A DNA stretch of 64,000 nt. Origin: DASVHS01 sp035468985. GTDB lineage: Bacteria > Acidobacteriota > Thermoanaerobaculia > Gp7-AA8. Of the stretch, positions 41,080 to 49,180 are shown one piece after another (position 1 is the stretch's first letter; each line of letters starts with the position of its first letter). Both the position numbers and the translations under genes were made by a program. The notes beneath the pieces were generated by a model, which saw nothing but the letters and a program-made list of their open reading frames with translations, was not told the origin of the DNA and made no database searches. The DNA lies in contig DATISF010000028.1 in the NCBI GenBank assembly GCA_035468985.1, positions 77,427 to 141,426 of the forward strand, in the 5' to 3' direction.

Positions 41080-42626
41080 GCCACCAGCAGATCCCGCACT
41101 CGTCTGCGGATCTCATCGTCGGGATCGCCGATGCGGATCCGTTCCGTCTCGAGACCATCGAGCAGCGAACGGAGCGAGCGGTACGCATCGCCGCGATCCG
41201 ACGTTTCGTGCAGCAGCGCGGCGGGATCGATTCCATCCTTCACCAGGCGCAGGTTCACCGCCTCCCGGACCGCCGCCGGTGAAGCGTCGGTCACGATCTG
41301 CCCAACATCGCGCGAGAGGGCTCGGTGGCGCTTGAACATGACTCCGGAGATCGCGAGCAGCAGAGCGGCCGCAGCGATCGCCACCGGCGCGAGGGGACGC
41401 GCAGCCGGCTCGGAGCGCCTCGGCGACGACGACAGCTCCGCGCGCGCGGCACTCACGGTCAGCGTCGCCCCGGCGCATCGAAGGACCTGACGCTCACCCG
41501 TCGCCGGCAGAAAAATCGCCGAAGTCACCGCGGGCACCATGAGCTCTCCGGCCCGATCGGGGAACAGCAGGTACTGCCAGCGGCGCGTCATCGATGGAAC
41601 GGCGGTGGCGCGATCGAGCGCCGTACCGCGGTCGACGAGCTGCACATTCGCCTGCGGAGGCGACTCGAATTGCGGCGCCGCGGCGGCGCGCAGGTTTCCA
41701 CGGCCCGTCAGCGAGGCGTCCATGACCACGGGGCCGCCGTTTCTCTGCCGCGGCGTCGAGCAGTTGAGCTTCACGTCGCCGACGATCGCTCCGGCAGCCG
41801 CGGCTGGAAGCGGACGGACGTTCACGGTCAGCGGCGCCGAGGAGAAGCCGACGTCGACGACATTGCCTTCGAAGAGACCGAACGGACCGCCGCTCGTCCG
41901 GCGCATCACCGTCGCTTCGACTTCCATCGATCCGATCTGCAGCGTCCCACTCTTCAAGGGAAACAGCGCCACGCGCCGGATCGGCATCCGCTGCAGCGCG
42001 TAATCCCCGACGAACGACTGCGTCGGTTGCGCGCTGCGGACGTCGACCTCCTCGACCCAGAACTCCGCCAGCTTCGGAACGCCGCCGATCTGCCACTCCT
42101 GCACGCTCGCTCCGTTGAAGAGCCACCACGTCACCACGACCTGCTCGCCGACGTATGCCTCGCTCTTGTCCGCCTCCGCCACCACGAAAAAAGGATCACG
42201 CCCCGTAGCCAGCAGCTCGCGCAAAACCGCAACAGGATCGTTCGATCCCGCGGCGCGGTCGGGAAGAATCTGCAAAGCGACCGGAGCGAACGATTCCCGT
42301 TCGCCGTCGGGAAGGGTGATGGTCAGCGGGCCCACCAGCGCCGGGCCCGGCCCTGCCGCGCGGGCGACGAACCGGAAGATCTTCCGCCGCACGACCGTGC
42401 CGTTGATCCAGGAGAACTCCGACGAGACGGAGGGGTTGGCGATGACGACGAGATTCTTCACCGGGATATCGAGATCGTCGATCGAGGCAAAGGCATCCTC
42501 GAGCGAGACGGTGATGGTGACGGTCTCGCCGGCGCGCAGCGTGCGCCGGTCGACGGAGAGATCGTTCGCGAGAACGACAAAAGGCAGAAGGCAGAGGGCA
42601 GAAGGCAGCAAAACGCGCCTTACCAT
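41076..42626 (-). CDS. batD: BatD-like membrane protein
   Basis: A 516-residue BatD family member (Bacteroides aerotolerance operon): signal peptide, long periplasmic beta-rich region with repeated Ig-like modules (LSVDRRTLRAGETVTITVSL, SDKSEAYVGEQVVVTWWLF), one membrane helix (APVAIAAAALLLAISGVMF) and a cytosolic tail. It is thought to support MoxR/BatAB complexes in envelope maturation. The hydrophobic core of the signal peptide (residues ~6-16, LLPSALCLLPF) is encoded by a heptamer array (42580-42609). It overlaps batC by 7 bases. Confidence 0.87.
   Translation of the reverse strand: MVRRVLLPSALCLLPFVVLANDLSVDRRTLRAGETVTITVSLEDAFASIDDLDIPVKNLVVIANPSVSSEFSWINGTVVRRKIFRFVARAAGPGPALVGPLTITLPDGERESFAPVALQILPDRAAGSNDPVAVLRELLATGRDPFFVVAEADKSEAYVGEQVVVTWWLFNGASVQEWQIGGVPKLAEFWVEEVDVRSAQPTQSFVGDYALQRMPIRRVALFPLKSGTLQIGSMEVEATVMRRTSGGPFGLFEGNVVDVGFSSAPLTVNVRPLPAAAAGAIVGDVKLNCSTPRQRNGGPVVMDASLTGRGNLRAAAAPQFESPPQANVQLVDRGTALDRATAVPSMTRRWQYLLFPDRAGELMVPAVTSAIFLPATGERQVLRCAGATLTVSAARAELSSSPRRSEPAARPLAPVAIAAAALLLAISGVMFKRHRALSRDVGQIVTDASPAAVREAVNLRLVKDGIDPAALLHETSDRGDAYRSLRSLLDGLETERIRIGDPDDEIRRRVRDLLVA
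42580..42609. repeat. Heptamer array encoding the BatD signal-peptide core
   Basis: AGGCAGA, AGGCAGA, GGGCAGA, AGGCAGC on the plus strand. Read on the minus strand, the units give Leu-Pro-Ser/Phe-Ala/Cys-Leu-Leu. It has no inverse arm nearby. Confidence 0.7.
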
Positions 42627-43255
42627 CCCACCCTCGCGCTGTCGACGCGCGCCCGCTTCATTCTCTGCATCTCTTCCTCTTCCTGCTGCTGGACGGAGCG
42701 AAGGAGCGCTTCCGCTTCGCCCTGCTGTTCCTGGGACTGCTCCTTCTGGCCGGCGGACGGAGCCTTCTGATTTTGCTGCTGCGGCGATTGCGGTTGCTGT
42801 CCCTGCTTTCCGCCCGAGGACCGCTTCATCTGATGCAGCCGCTCGAGTGCGATCTCGAGATTCCGCTTCGCCTGAGCGTCACCGGGGCGGAGCTTGAGCG
42901 TGTCGACGTAGTCGCGGATCGCGTACTCGTAGGCCTTGGCCTCGAGCGCGCTGTTGCCGCGGTTGTACAGACTGTCGGCGCGAAGAGCGGGATCGGTCAT
43001 CGCTCGCGAGAGAGTGGCCGATCCCTCCGACATCTTGCCGGATGCGATCTGTGCGGTGCCGAGATCGAACGCCGTGCGCGAATTCGGAGCGAGCTTGTCG
43101 GCGGTCGCGAACGACTGCGCGGACTGGTCATAGAGTTTCGCCGAGTATTGCTGCGCACCGCGCTGCGCGGCCGCATGCGAGTTCGTCTCGCGCCAGATGC
43201 GATTCCAGATCGCCATGGGCGAGAGCGCCAGCAGCAGCATCACCGCCGCCCTCAT
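42620..43255 (-). CDS. batC: BatC-like TPR protein
   Basis: A 211-residue protein: N-terminal signal or anchor (RAAVMLLLALSPMAIW), two to three TPR units (QYSAKLYDQSAQSFATADKL, DSLYNRGNSALEAKAYEYAI), then a Gln-rich charged tail (GKQGQQPQSPQQQNQK) and a Glu-Gln coiled segment. This is the BatC layout, a TPR scaffold in the periplasm between BatB and BatD. ATG 43255 overlaps the batB stop as ATGA. Confidence 0.87.
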   Translation of the reverse strand: MRAAVMLLLALSPMAIWNRIWRETNSHAAAQRGAQQYSAKLYDQSAQSFATADKLAPNSRTAFDLGTAQIASGKMSEGSATLSRAMTDPALRADSLYNRGNSALEAKAYEYAIRDYVDTLKLRPGDAQAKRNLEIALERLHQMKRSSGGKQGQQPQSPQQQNQKAPSAGQKEQSQEQQGEAEALLRSVQQQEEEEMQRMKRARVDSARVGW

Positions 43256-44211
43256 TCCGCACCCCGGTTTGCGAGCGATCCGCAGAAGAACGCCGCGAAG
43301 GCGATCGCCAGCGGCCACTGGTATCGATCGATCGGCACCCGGATCGGCCTGCTGCGATCTCCGGCCGCGCTTCGTTGCGCGAGAAGCGGACCGAGGGCGT
43401 TCTCGGAAAACGGATTGTCGAGAAAACGTCCGCCGGTGGTTCGCGCGATGCGCTGCAGCACGTCGGACTGTTCGCGCGTGGTGATGATCTCGCCCGACTC
43501 GTCGCGCAGCACGCCACTGCCGGTCGGAATCGTGGCCCCTGCCGGCGTACCGACCGCAATCGCCGAAACACTCACCCCCCGCGTCTTGGCGCGATGCAGG
43601 GCCTCGGTCAGCGTGAAGCGGCCACCCTGTTCTTCGCCGTCGGAGATGAGGACGATGTCCGCCTTCGCGTTCGTCTCGGCCTGCAGCAGCTTGAGCGCCG
43701 CCGTGATCGACGCGCCGAGGTCGGAGCCGGGCTCGCCGACCTCCCCGGGCTGGAGGGTATCGATCAGCGAGATCACCGCCTCATCATCGTTCGTCAGCGG
43801 CGCCACGACTTCCGCCTGCCGCTCGAACGCGACGACCGCGATGCGTCCCTCGCCGGCCTCGACCAGCCGCTTGGCGATGGCCTTCGCCGCCGCGAGCCGC
43901 GAGGCACCGACGTCCTCGGCGGCCATGCTGTTCGAGACGTCGATCACGATCACCCGGCTCGACTCCCGGTTGGTGACCGGGATGGTCGTAAATCCCGCTT
44001 CCGGACCGGCGAGTGCGACAGACGCTGCGACGAGCGCCAGCGCGAGCAGATACGGGCGGAGCACGCGGGCCGGATTGGCGACGCCACGCAGCCGCTCGGA
44101 AACGAGCCGCTGCGCCACACGCGTGCGCGACCGTTCGCGAGCGAGCAGAAAGACGAGCACGACGGGAGCAGCGGCCGCGAGCCACAGCCAGAGCGGCGCG
44201 CGGAACATCAT
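43252..44211 (-). CDS. batB: BatB-like vWA membrane protein
   Basis: A 319-residue protein with two N-terminal helices (PLWLWLAAAAPVVLVFLLA and YLLALALVAASVALAG), a von Willebrand A domain with the metal site DVSNSMAAED (MIDAS DxSxS), and a C-terminal helix (WPLAIAFAAFFCGSLA). This is the BatA/BatB layout. ATG 44211 overlaps the batA stop. Confidence 0.9.
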   Translation of the reverse strand: MMFRAPLWLWLAAAAPVVLVFLLARERSRTRVAQRLVSERLRGVANPARVLRPYLLALALVAASVALAGPEAGFTTIPVTNRESSRVIVIDVSNSMAAEDVGASRLAAAKAIAKRLVEAGEGRIAVVAFERQAEVVAPLTNDDEAVISLIDTLQPGEVGEPGSDLGASITAALKLLQAETNAKADIVLISDGEEQGGRFTLTEALHRAKTRGVSVSAIAVGTPAGATIPTGSGVLRDESGEIITTREQSDVLQRIARTTGGRFLDNPFSENALGPLLAQRSAAGDRSRPIRVPIDRYQWPLAIAFAAFFCGSLANRGAE

Positions 44212-45215
44212 GCCGTCACCTTCTGCCACAGAGTCTCGCCGCCGGTCAGCGCGAACAGCAACAACGCCAAACCACCGGCGAGCGGCCAGACGTACAACTC
44301 CTCCACGATTTCAGTTTTCGGCGCCGTCAGCCGCGATTTCTCGAGCCGGTCGATCCGGGTGAGCACTTCACTCATCGCCCTCGCATCGGTGGCGCGGAAA
44401 TACTCGCCGCCGGTGGCATCGGTGATGGCCTTCAATGTCTTCTCGTCGATCTCACCGCGGATGTGCTGGTAGACGGTCTCGATCTCGCCCGTGAACGGGT
44501 TCTGGCGCTTGATCGGAAGCGGGACCGGACCCTCGCTGCCGACGCCGATCGCGTAAATCTTGATTCCGTAACGCGCGGCGAGGGACGCCGCCACGACAGG
44601 GTCAATCGAGCCTGCGTTGTTCACGCCGTCGGTCACCAGAATGATCACGCGGCTACGGCTCTTCGATCCGCGCAGCCGGTTCACGCACGTGGCGATCGCG
44701 TGTCCGATGGCCGTGCCGTTTCCGTTCTCGCCAACCTCGGCACGATCGAGAATCGAGCGCGCAACATCGCGGTCGAACGTGATCGGGACGCGCGTGACCG
44801 CCCGCACGCCGAACGTGACGATTCCGATGCGATCGTCGACCCGGCGTTGGACGAAGTCGCCGATGAGATCCTTCGCCACCGCGAACCGGTTCCGCGGTCG
44901 AAAATCCTCGGCGGCCATACTTCCCGATGCGTCGAGCGCCACGACGATGTCGATGCCGTAGCGATCGTTCGCGGCCGCGCGAATCACGCGTTGCGGCCGC
45001 GCCAGTGCCACCGTCACCAGGAGCAACGCCATGGCCTCGAGGAAGAACGGAATGAGTGCGGTGCTGGTGAGAAAGGATCGTTTCGGCGAGAGAAGCGCCA
45101 GCGAGGAGAAGCGGAACGCGCCGAAGCGGCGCCGGCGATCGCGAATCCAGAGAATGATCCGCGCGGCGACGGCCACGGCGAGCAGAAGCGCGAGCGGCGT
45201 GGCGAAGCGGATCAT
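44208..45215 (-). CDS. batA: BatA-like vWA membrane protein
   Basis: A 335-residue protein: N-terminal membrane helices (ATPLALLLAVAVAARIILWI and PFFLEAMALLLVTVALA), then a vWA domain with DASGSMAAEDF (complete MIDAS) and TDGVNNAG, and a C-terminal helix (WPLAGGLALLLFALTG). The long vWA domain faces the periplasm. ATG 45215 overlaps the stop of the gene before it (ATGA). Confidence 0.9.
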   Translation of the reverse strand: MIRFATPLALLLAVAVAARIILWIRDRRRRFGAFRFSSLALLSPKRSFLTSTALIPFFLEAMALLLVTVALARPQRVIRAAANDRYGIDIVVALDASGSMAAEDFRPRNRFAVAKDLIGDFVQRRVDDRIGIVTFGVRAVTRVPITFDRDVARSILDRAEVGENGNGTAIGHAIATCVNRLRGSKSRSRVIILVTDGVNNAGSIDPVVAASLAARYGIKIYAIGVGSEGPVPLPIKRQNPFTGEIETVYQHIRGEIDEKTLKAITDATGGEYFRATDARAMSEVLTRIDRLEKSRLTAPKTEIVEELYVWPLAGGLALLLFALTGGETLWQKVTA

Positions 45216-45949
45216 GCCGCCTCCTGCTCTTCCTGCTGCGGCGGAGGAATCAGATCGAGAGCTCGCGCGGCAATGGAGTCGAAGTCCGCCGCCGGCGCTC
45301 CCCACGGCGAGAACTTCTCGAGGTCTCCCTGCCTCAGGATCTCAGCGATCGCCGCGACGTGTTCCGAGGCGACGCGCGGCAGCAGCTGCGACGTCGTCAG
45401 GTCCATGCCCAGGTGGGGTGAGAGTCTGGAGAGGTAGAGGCGTGTGGCGTCGGCGAGAACGGCCCAACGATTCCGGCGATCGGGATGCTCGCGCAGATCG
45501 GCAACCGTGCGTCGGAAACGCTCCGCCGGGTCGATTTGCGGTTCCTCTTCCGTGATCGATTCGCGCCGCCGCGACAGGATCAGGGTCGCGATCCAGGCCG
45601 CCGCAGCGAGCAGCGCGGCGATCCCGATCAGCACGAACGGCCGCCGCGGCATCGGCAATGGCACGGGCGGGCGCAACGGCGCAGGATCGAGTTTGTCCTT
45701 CGGCTTGAGCACCGAATGGACCGGGACCATGAGATGGCGAAAGCGCACGTCGCCGCTGACACCGCTCAGCGCGACCGGCTTCGGCTCGAACGTGCGGATG
45801 ATCACGCGGTTGCCGTGCTGCGACACGATCTCGTACGACGGCGACGCATCGAGCACAACCGGCTTCTGAAAGTCGATCGTGACGAGATCGCCGACCGTCG
45901 GCGCGGCCGGCCGGAACGTCGCCGTGAACACAAGGAAGAGAAAAATCAT
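45212..45949 (-). CDS. DUF4381-like membrane protein of the bat operon
   Basis: A 245-residue protein between DUF58 and batA, the usual place for DUF4381-like genes. The N-terminal segment is a signal or anchor (IFLFLVFTATFRP) with a beta domain, then a Pro-rich strip and a membrane helix (PFVLIGIAALLAAAAWIATLIL), then a cytosolic helical part (RLYLSRLSPHLGMDLTTSQLL). It lacks catalytic motifs. It overlaps both neighbours by 4 bases. Confidence 0.8.
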   Translation of the reverse strand: MIFLFLVFTATFRPAAPTVGDLVTIDFQKPVVLDASPSYEIVSQHGNRVIIRTFEPKPVALSGVSGDVRFRHLMVPVHSVLKPKDKLDPAPLRPPVPLPMPRRPFVLIGIAALLAAAAWIATLILSRRRESITEEEPQIDPAERFRRTVADLREHPDRRNRWAVLADATRLYLSRLSPHLGMDLTTSQLLPRVASEHVAAIAEILRQGDLEKFSPWGAPAADFDSIAARALDLIPPPQQEEQEAA

Positions 45950-46854
45950 CGCCGGCGAATGATCCTGTCGCGGAAGAACCGCAGTAACTGGCGATCGTAG
46001 GAAACGGCCGTCGAGATCGGAAGCCAGTCGATTCCACTGCTGCGAAAACGGCGTTCGAGCTGCTGATGCCGCTGCGCGGCGCGTTTGCCGATGTCGGTCC
46101 GCCGCAGATCGATGAGACGCGCCTCACCCGTCTCCGCGTCGACCACGCGCGTCAGGCCGGGATGCGGGAAATGCTCCTCGCGCGGATCGGAAATGGAGAT
46201 GGCGATGAGATCGTGCTTGCGGTCGAGGCGCTTGAGCGCATGCTCGAACGCACCGTCGAGGAAATCCGAGATCAGGATCACCACCGCGCGCTTGGCGCTG
46301 ACCCGCTCGAGGAATCGCGTAGCCTGCTCCATGTCCGCCATTCCGCGCGCGCCTGCCACCGCGGCATCAACCATCGCCCTCACGATGACCTGCGCGTGCC
46401 CTCTCCCCTTTCGCGGCGGGACATACTTGCGCACGCGGTCGGAAAACAGCAGCAGGCCGACCCGATCCGAGTTCTGGACCGCGGAGAACGCAAACACCGA
46501 CGTGAGCTCCGCGGCGATGTCGCATTTGCGCCAGTCGACCGAGCCGAACGACATCGATCCGGAGATGTCGACAGCGATGAGGATGGTCAGGTCGCGCTCT
46601 TCGACGAACTGCTTGACGTGCGGGACTCCGCTGCGCGCGGTCACGTTCCAGTCGATCGTGCGGATGTCGTCGCCCGGCTGATACTCGCGAACCTGCGAGA
46701 ACTCGATGCCCCGGCCGTGAAACGCCGAATGGTAGTCGCCTGCGAATCCCTGGCGGATCAGGCGCGCGCTGAGAACCTCGAGCGCGCGCACGCGGCGGGT
46801 CAGGGGCTCGTGGATCTCGGGAGGTTTGGATCGGAAGAGAAACCGCATGGCCAT
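45946..46854 (-). CDS. DUF58 vWA-like protein
   Basis: A 302-residue cytosolic protein of the DUF58 family, the standard partner of MoxR ATPases: the signature GIEFSQVREYQPGDDIRTID followed by WNVTAR, then a vWA-like fold with VDISGSMSFG. I chose ATG 46854 because GAGGAC, supplied by the heptamer array, lies 6-7 bases upstream; an ATG two codons later is also possible. It is the second gene of the moxR-bat operon. Confidence 0.92.
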   Translation of the reverse strand: MAMRFLFRSKPPEIHEPLTRRVRALEVLSARLIRQGFAGDYHSAFHGRGIEFSQVREYQPGDDIRTIDWNVTARSGVPHVKQFVEERDLTILIAVDISGSMSFGSVDWRKCDIAAELTSVFAFSAVQNSDRVGLLLFSDRVRKYVPPRKGRGHAQVIVRAMVDAAVAGARGMADMEQATRFLERVSAKRAVVILISDFLDGAFEHALKRLDRKHDLIAISISDPREEHFPHPGLTRVVDAETGEARLIDLRRTDIGKRAAQRHQQLERRFRSSGIDWLPISTAVSYDRQLLRFFRDRIIRRR

Positions 46855-46860
46855 TACGTG

Positions 46861-46943
46861 TCCTCGATCCCCGGTCCTCGGTCCTCGGACCTGTCCGCCC
46901 GGGTGATGGCAACCGAGGACCGCGGACCGAGGACCGAGGACGG
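46861..46943. repeat. Heptamer inverted array between moxR and DUF58
   Basis: Left arm 46861-46890 with GGTCCTC units, loop of ~20 bases, right arm 46911-46943 with GGACCGA/GAGGACC units. Same unit as the S23 cassette 1 arms, but with no gene between: an empty version. It separates moxR from the otherwise overlapping operon. Confidence 0.75.
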
Positions 46944-46945
46944 GC

Positions 46946-47935
46946 TCACGGCACTGGCACCACTCCAAGAATTTGCTCGATGATCCTGTCCGCCGTCACG
47001 TTCTCGGCGGCTGCCTCGTAGCTGAGCACCAGGCGGTGACGCAGCACGTCGTGGGCGATGGCTTTGACATCCTCCGGGATCACGAATGCGCGGCCCTGGA
47101 TGAAGGCGTAGCCTTTCGCCACGTGCGCGAGAGCGAGCGTGGCACGCGGCGACGCGCCGAACGCGACGTGCGGTGCAAGGCCGGGCAGCTTGAAGTCGGC
47201 GGGGCGGCGCGTCGCGTTCACGATCTGCACGATGTAGCGGCTGATCCGATCGTCGACATGCACGGCGGCGGCGAGATTCGCGATCTGCTCGACCTCTTCC
47301 AGCCCCAGCACCCGCTTTACGACGATGTCCTCGGCCATCGGATCGAGATACAGGCCGAGGATGCGCAGCTCCTCCTCCTGCGTCGGATACTCCACGTTCA
47401 ACTTCATCACGAAGCGGTCCACCTGCGCTTCGGGCAGCGCGTACGTCCCCTCGTGCTCGATCGGGTTCTGTGTGGCGATGACGACGAACGGATCGGGAAG
47501 CGCGTAGGACGTGTCGCCGATCGTGACCTGCCGCTCCTGCATCGCCTCGAGGAGCGCACTCTGCACTTTGGCCGGCGCGCGGTTGATCTCGTCGGCGAGC
47601 ACGAAGTTCGCGAAGATCGGCCCGAAACGCGCGTTGAACGTGCGGCCGGCCGGATCGAAGATCAGAGTGCCGGTGATGTCGGCCGGCAGCAGATCCGGCG
47701 TGAACTGGATGCGTCTGAACGTGCCATGGATCGCCGAGGCGAGCGTACGGACGAGGAGCGTCTTGGCGAGGCCCGGCAACCCCTCGACGAGCACGTGGCC
47801 GCGGATGAGGAGAGCGATGACGAGCCGGTCGACGATCGCCTGCTGTCCGACGACGACGCGGGCGATCTCGGCGCGCAGGCGGCCGATCGTCTCGTGCGCC
47901 GCCGCGATTCCAGCCTGAACGGAGGTCTGGTCCAT
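46946..47935 (-). CDS. moxR: MoxR-family AAA+ ATPase
   Basis: A 329-residue AAA+ chaperone ATPase. Walker A GLPGLAKT, Walker B LADEINRAP with sensor 1 ATQNPIEHEG, and the C-terminal lid (GASPRATLALAHVAKG). MoxR proteins work with vWA proteins (here DUF58, BatA, BatB) to help protein maturation or metal insertion. ATG 47935 lies 10 bases after TAAACT. It is the first gene of the operon. Confidence 0.95.
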   Translation of the reverse strand: MDQTSVQAGIAAAHETIGRLRAEIARVVVGQQAIVDRLVIALLIRGHVLVEGLPGLAKTLLVRTLASAIHGTFRRIQFTPDLLPADITGTLIFDPAGRTFNARFGPIFANFVLADEINRAPAKVQSALLEAMQERQVTIGDTSYALPDPFVVIATQNPIEHEGTYALPEAQVDRFVMKLNVEYPTQEEELRILGLYLDPMAEDIVVKRVLGLEEVEQIANLAAAVHVDDRISRYIVQIVNATRRPADFKLPGLAPHVAFGASPRATLALAHVAKGYAFIQGRAFVIPEDVKAIAHDVLRHRLVLSYEAAAENVTADRIIEQILGVVPVP

Positions 47936-47945
47936 GGTCGCTACC

Positions 47946-47955
47946 AGTTTAGACT
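47946..47955. promoter_or_regulatory. Overlapping divergent -10 boxes, moxR and rsmA
   Basis: AGTTTAGACT contains TAAACT for moxR on the minus strand (47946-47951; 10 bases before ATG 47935) and TAGACT for rsmA on the plus strand (47950-47955; 6 bases before GTG 47962). The two hexamers share two bases, so polymerase can use only one at a time. Confidence 0.55.
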
Positions 47956-47961
47956 GCGCGC

Positions 47962-48705
47962 GTGCGGCCCAAGAAAAAATGGGGTCAAAACTTCCTGCGC
48001 AACCGGGGTGCGGTCGAGAAGATCGTCGCCGCGATCGAGCCGCGGCCCGGGGAAGTGATCGTCGAAATCGGCCCCGGCGAAGGCGTCCTCACCGAGAAAC
48101 TGGCCACCCTCGGCAACGAGGTGATCGCCATCGAGATCGATCCCGATCTCGCTTCACGGCTTCGGATGCGCCTGCCGGGGGTCGAGGTCCGCAACGAAGA
48201 CGCACTCGAGACTGCGTTCCCCACCCGGCCGTTCCGGGCTGTCGGTAATCTCCCCTACAACGTCGGCACGCCGATCCTGCGACGGGTCATCGCCGATGGT
48301 CATCTGCGGCGCGCGGTGTTCATGCTGCAAAAGGAAGTCGCGCAGCGACTATCGGCGAAGCCGCGCGAAGAGCAGTACGGATTCCTCACTCTCTACGCAC
48401 AGCTTTTTGCGACGGCGCGCATCGTCCTCACCCTTGGACCGAAGTCGTTTCACCCTCAGCCGAAGGTCGACAGCGCCGTGGTCGTCCTCGATCCGCATCC
48501 TCCTCCGGCGGATCACGGATTGCTCATCGACCTGATCAGCGCCGCGTTCCGCATGCGCCGCAAGAAACTGGTGAACAACCTGACCGCGTGGCCGCGCCAA
48601 TCCGTGCTTCGCGCGCTCGGTGAAGCCGGACTCGCTGAAGGCGTTCGGGCGGAGGAGATGACGCTCGCGGAGTTCCAGCGGTTGCTGGAACGACTGCCGC
48701 GCTAA
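47962..48705 (+). CDS. rsmA: 16S rRNA dimethyladenosine transferase
   Basis: Dimethylates A1518 and A1519 in helix 45 of 16S rRNA. A 247-residue product with KKKWGQNFL at the start, SAM motif I EIGPGEGVLTEKL, motif IV GNLPYNVGTPIL, and FHPQPKVDSAVV. The start is GTG 47962 with no Shine-Dalgarno sequence, preceded by a TAGACT box. Slightly short (E. coli 273). The stop overlaps the stop of the convergent small lipoprotein gene. Confidence 0.95.
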   Translation: MRPKKKWGQNFLRNRGAVEKIVAAIEPRPGEVIVEIGPGEGVLTEKLATLGNEVIAIEIDPDLASRLRMRLPGVEVRNEDALETAFPTRPFRAVGNLPYNVGTPILRRVIADGHLRRAVFMLQKEVAQRLSAKPREEQYGFLTLYAQLFATARIVLTLGPKSFHPQPKVDSAVVVLDPHPPPADHGLLIDLISAAFRMRRKKLVNNLTAWPRQSVLRALGEAGLAEGVRAEEMTLAEFQRLLERLPR

Positions 48706-48986
48706 TTCTTCTTCGTCTTCTTCTGGATTGCCTTGCCGGCCGTTTCCATCGCCGTGCCCGTCTTGTAGGCAGCGTCTTTGGCCGCCGCCTTCACGTCGCT
48801 GACCGCCTCTTTCGCTTCGCTCTTCATCGCGGCGGTGGTGGCCGTGTCGATGGCAGGCGTGGTGGTTTCGGTGTGCGTGCTTGTCTGCACGGTCCCCGTA
48901 TCACCGACGGTCGCGCTGGTGGTTGTCTTTTCCTGCATGCAAGCGACAAGCAGGAGCGCCACTGGGAAAATCGCAAGTTTCTTCAT
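48702..48986 (-). CDS. Small lipoprotein with Thr-rich and Lys/Ala-rich parts
   Basis: A 94-residue product with a lipoprotein signal (KKLAIFPVALLLVACM, Cys 16), a Thr-rich linker (TSTHTETTTPAIDTATTA) and an Ala-Lys amphipathic helix (SEAKEAVSDVKAAAKDAAYK) ending in KKTKKN. It resembles entericidin- or YtxH-like small envelope proteins. I chose ATG 48986 (GAGGAC upstream) over a longer frame. The 194 bases upstream to 49180 hold nothing I recognise. Confidence 0.75.
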   Translation of the reverse strand: MKKLAIFPVALLLVACMQEKTTTSATVGDTGTVQTSTHTETTTPAIDTATTAAMKSEAKEAVSDVKAAAKDAAYKTGTAMETAGKAIQKKTKKN

Positions 48987-49180
48987 GTCCTCGAGATGAG
49001 CAAGAAGCTGGCCAGCGGCCTCGACTGTGCTGGGCGAGCCAGTTGCCGGCGGGCGTGATCGAGCCTCGAAGAAACCGTTCCGATGGGTCATTGCGCGATC
49101 GTTGAGATCAGTTCCGCCGAGATGAGCGTTGGATGATGGAAGAAGCGACCCTGACGTGCCGTGAAGTGAAGCTCGACCCC

